DNA of 64,000 nt from Caballeronia sordidicola (lineage in GTDB: Bacteria; Pseudomonadota; Gammaproteobacteria; Burkholderiales; Burkholderiaceae): contig NZ_JNFG01000199.1 in the NCBI RefSeq assembly GCF_000729995.1, positions 310,001-374,000 of the forward strand, given 5' to 3'. Below the pieces are notes generated by a model, which worked only from the letters and a program-made list of their open reading frames with translations, ran no database searches and had not been told where the DNA came from. Both the position numbers and the translations under genes were made by a program. Within the stretch, counting starts at the first letter, position 1; the number at the start of each line of letters is the position of its first letter. Below are positions 61,606-64,000 of the stretch, in pieces.

Positions 61606-62058
61606 TTAGAGCGCTAAAGGCGTACCGCGCGACGAGTCAGGCAACGCATCAAGATCCGGCCGCATCGTGACGCTTTTCTGTTCGTTGGGATCCGTTTGGG
61701 CGATCACCGCGACGCAAGGCTCATCCGCGCTCGCGTTGTATGGAACATGCGGTGCCCCTGCGGGGATGTAGAAGAAATCTCCCGCCCGAACCGTCGCATG
61801 GTGCTCCAATCGTTCGCCATACCAGCACCCCGAGACGCCGCTCAACTGATAGATGGCCGTCTCGTGTTCCGCATGGAGATGCGCTTTGGCACGGGCGCCC
61901 GGCGCAATGGTGGCGAGCTGAAGATGCACATGCTTCGATCCCACACTTTCAGCTGAGATACCTACAGCATAAGTCAGCCCTTGCTTTCCCTCGAACTGTG
62001 GGCCGGCTCGCACCAGTCGGCAGGTAGAGGTGTCAGGCTTTTGTGTGCCAGTGGTCAT
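61606..62058 (-). CDS. Cupin domain protein
   Basis: This 150-residue single-domain cupin has motif 1 in KAHLHAEHETAIYQLSGVSG and motif 2 in AGDFFYIPAGAPHVPYNASA. The histidines HLHAEHE and H in APHVPY would bind a metal. GGAG lies 5 bases before the ATG at 62058; a 21-codon upstream extension is rejected. Small cupins of this kind include oxygenases, isomerases and ligand-binding proteins, so no reaction is assigned. It lies downstream of, and on the same strand as, the catalase-like gene, after 148 bases. Confidence 0.85.
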   Translation of the reverse strand: MTTGTQKPDTSTCRLVRAGPQFEGKQGLTYAVGISAESVGSKHVHLQLATIAPGARAKAHLHAEHETAIYQLSGVSGCWYGERLEHHATVRAGDFFYIPAGAPHVPYNASADEPCVAVIAQTDPNEQKSVTMRPDLDALPDSSRGTPLAL

Positions 62059-62206
62059 CGCTTCTCCAGACAATAAGCGCCGACGGCTTCGAAATTGAGC
62101 GCATACGACGGCAGAATACATCCGCGCACCGACAGAAAATGGTCACCGCTTATTGGTCGTACACCGTGTGTTTTGCTCCAATAAATTATGTGCAGCTTCA
62201 CACCGA

Positions 62207-63265
62207 TCAAAGGTGTTTGCGCGCCTCGTCGGTCGACAGCAGGCCGCGGTCCTTGCGGTTTGCGGCGCTGGCCGCGTACACGGCCTTGCGGGCGTGCGTG
62301 ATGCCCAGCGGCTCAAAGCCGTTGCCCGGGTTGAATGCCATCTGATTGATGCACGTTTCGTCATCGGCGGAGGGCAACGACGAAATCTCCAGCTCGCCGA
62401 CCGCAATCGGCGTCCCCGCCCACACAACCGATGCATCGTGTACCGGCGTGCTTTCTTCATCCGTGAAGAGCTGCACGCAGAGTTGCCACTTGAGCGGGCC
62501 TTTCTGCAAGCGGTTCAATAAGTCCTCGCGCAGATAGCTGTCGCCGTGGCGATCGCCGTCTGTGCCCTGCATGGCGGCGTCATCGGCCTGAAGCGAGTAC
62601 TTGATGGCGGCTGTCCCCAGCTTGACCACCGAGCCCCAGAACCGCTCGGTCGCCAGACTGCCTACTGAGCGCAGCTTCGTCTCCTTCGCCAGGATCGCGA
62701 CGATGCGGGCTGTCTCGATGGGTCCCAATTTGCCGCCGAACACCTCCATCGATGCTTGCTCCAGCGCACCAACGGCGCCCTTCGCGATCTGGGCGACGAG
62801 GATATCGGCGAAATCCATGAACTGCACCGCGTTCCTCGCGTGCGAGCGGCCGCCCTCGTTGGTCATGAGCAGATCGGTTTCAGTGCCCTGCAGAGTGAAG
62901 AACTTGAGGGCGACGCCGCGCACGTCGGCGGCACTGTCGGAAAAGGGACACGGCTGGCCGTTCGAAAAGCGGCAAGCCACCCGATAGGAAAGTGATGGCG
63001 CAAGAGCGTTCTCTTTCGCGAAGGGTCCCTGTTGCAATGCGGGAGGAATCGTGTCGAAGATACGCAGCGTGCCGAAGGCCCCGAGCGTTTGCTTCTGGTG
63101 CTGGCCCCGGTCGATGCGTCCGTCCAGATGAGTCTTGCTGCTGGCTGCGATCGTCGCTTGCTGCGCCTTGATTTTCTCGACGAGGGCAGCGATCACATTC
63201 GCATCATCGGGCTGGTCGATCCAGCCTGTGCCGCTCTCTGCGTTTTCGGATGTGTCGTTTGTCAT
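62207..63265 (-). CDS. Catalase-superfamily haem protein
   Basis: This 352-residue protein is of the catalase-like fold but lacks the full-length catalase plan. Visible segments are DRGQHQKQTLGAFGTLRIFD with the probable distal histidine, YRVACRFSNGQPCPFSDSAA, DVRGVALKFFTLQGTETDLL, and MAFNPGNGFEPLGITHARKA near the end, which corresponds to the catalase NP..EPLG region where relatives bind haem. GGAGG lies 6 bases before the ATG. It probably degrades peroxides or lipid peroxides. It is only distantly similar to the catalase-like gene at 7116-8075. A cupin follows on the same strand. Confidence 0.85.
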   Translation of the reverse strand: MTNDTSENAESGTGWIDQPDDANVIAALVEKIKAQQATIAASSKTHLDGRIDRGQHQKQTLGAFGTLRIFDTIPPALQQGPFAKENALAPSLSYRVACRFSNGQPCPFSDSAADVRGVALKFFTLQGTETDLLMTNEGGRSHARNAVQFMDFADILVAQIAKGAVGALEQASMEVFGGKLGPIETARIVAILAKETKLRSVGSLATERFWGSVVKLGTAAIKYSLQADDAAMQGTDGDRHGDSYLREDLLNRLQKGPLKWQLCVQLFTDEESTPVHDASVVWAGTPIAVGELEISSLPSADDETCINQMAFNPGNGFEPLGITHARKAVYAASAANRKDRGLLSTDEARKHL

Positions 63266-64000
63266 GCTCTGCCTCCATCAAGGGTCCGCTGCGCCGGCCT
63301 GGGATGCCGCACGTCCGCCGATACTTTGCCGCGTCGAAGCTGATCCCTCGACGGACCTTTAGGTATATACCGGCGTTTCGGCAAATCGCTTGCCATGCTC
63401 ACGGCTCAGCCGATCAATCAGCTCTGCGCAAACGGGGAATGACACGCTTCGTCTGTCGTGGCGCCAGCCGGGCAACGACTTAAGGCGGTAGACGTCCAGC
63501 GAGAATACGGATGTACTGTCGCAGGAGAGCGGGTATCTAAATCACATCGTAGACTACGGTGCAAGCAAACGCATCATTCCTCCTGCGCCCGGCTGGAAAT
63601 CATTAAATCAATGCGTCGCGTGCGAATGCGGCTAACGCTCGAGCTGTGAAAGCGCGGACCTGCCAGCGCCGGTGTGCCGGGATTCCGTGCGCGGCTTCAT
63701 GACGATAGCCAAACCCGTCGACCACGTAACTCACGAGAGGCGACCGGGCCCGATCACCCGCTCCTGGCAGAAGGCGAAGCGGTGAATCGACGCGATAACC
63801 GAGGGCTAAAAAGGTCGGGTACGGTCGATCGTCCGTGGGGCAGAGGGTCGACCACAGGCGGACTCATCGAATACGCGCACTGCGTGAAAAGGTGACGTTT
63901 TCGTCGGTCAGTCGGTCATTAAGATGGATAGCGCAGCGCTGGTAGAACAGATTGCCAGCTATATGCCAACCTTTTAGAGCGCATCGGTCATTTGACCGAT
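63266..64000. other. 735-bp end region without an intact gene
   Basis: No complete gene is supported. Near 63924 a short frame reads MDSAALVEQIASYMPTF then stops, similar to the first residues of some TetR regulators, and could be a relic. The window ends in a perfect palindrome (63983-64000). Confidence 0.4.
63983..64000. promoter_or_regulatory. 18-bp perfect palindrome at the window end
   Basis: ATCGGTCA-TT-TGACCGAT is fully self-complementary. Two further CGGTCA copies lie at 63905-63918. It looks like the operator of a dimeric repressor of the TetR kind; the gene it controls must lie beyond the window. Confidence 0.5.

Overview
The window looks like chromosomal or megaplasmid DNA of a Burkholderiales bacterium, most likely Paraburkholderia, Caballeronia or a close relative. 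This is inferred from the high GC content, two Burkholderia-type general porins, a DUF4148 exported protein, a MOSC/ferredoxin-reductase fusion and the density of catabolic operons with LysR, MarR, AraC and sigma-54 regulators. No rRNA, tRNA, CRISPR array, intact insertion sequence or phage module was found. It reads as accessory, metabolism-rich DNA with several decayed genes.

Region 1 (1-6.7 kb) is a putative hydroxycinnamate-type module. A minus-strand operon encodes a crotonase, a feruloyl-CoA-synthase-like ligase and an amidohydrolase cut by the window edge. It is transcribed away from a MarR repressor gene and followed by a porin and an MFS carrier. A 19-bp palindrome overlaps the operon promoter and recurs almost intact upstream of the MFS gene, so both are probably one regulon. 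Region 2 (6.7-12 kb) holds gene remnants (a ferredoxin-reductase tail and a LysR HTH), a catalase-like peroxidase, a second crotonase and the MOSC/FAD/NAD/2Fe-2S fusion. Region 3 (12.9-20.8 kb) holds two beta-carbonic-anhydrase-like genes, a solute-binding/LysM fusion behind a coiled-coil membrane protein, an MNT gene with a truncated HEPN partner, a SRPBCC protein and a Tat-exported metallo-beta-lactamase-fold enzyme.

Region 4 (21-30.1 kb) contains a VpsR-like sigma-54 activator, a decayed SDR gene preceded by four exact-length 31-bp tandem repeats, a LysR regulator, and a tightly coupled operon. That operon encodes an ABC importer, an FAD oxidoreductase, a class III CoA-transferase and an enoyl-CoA hydratase, consistent with import, CoA activation and breakdown of an unknown organic acid. 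Region 5 (30.4-42 kb) is the most unusual part. It holds a porin, a 1553-residue single-chain molybdenum hydroxylase of eukaryotic xanthine-dehydrogenase layout whose purine-binding residues are replaced, and a convergent operon for a mono-haem cytochrome, a Tat-exported small subunit, a GMC flavoprotein with a glucose-dehydrogenase-like Fe-S Cys motif and a cytosine-deaminase-like protein. Together they look like an uncharacterised oxidation pathway, perhaps for an N-heterocycle (inference).

Region 6 (42.6-53 kb) has a PAS-GGDEF-EAL protein, a 4-hydroxylaminobenzoate-lyase-like gene opposite an AraC regulator, a divergent DipZ/thioredoxin pair, an MFS transporter and a protein with two HTH-like repeats. 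Region 7 (53.9-59.1 kb) is a response regulator followed by two tandemly duplicated hybrid histidine kinases whose differences concentrate in the membrane sensor part. Region 8 (59.7-64 kb) has two small exported proteins, a cupin, a catalase-like protein and a perfect 18-bp palindrome at the window end.
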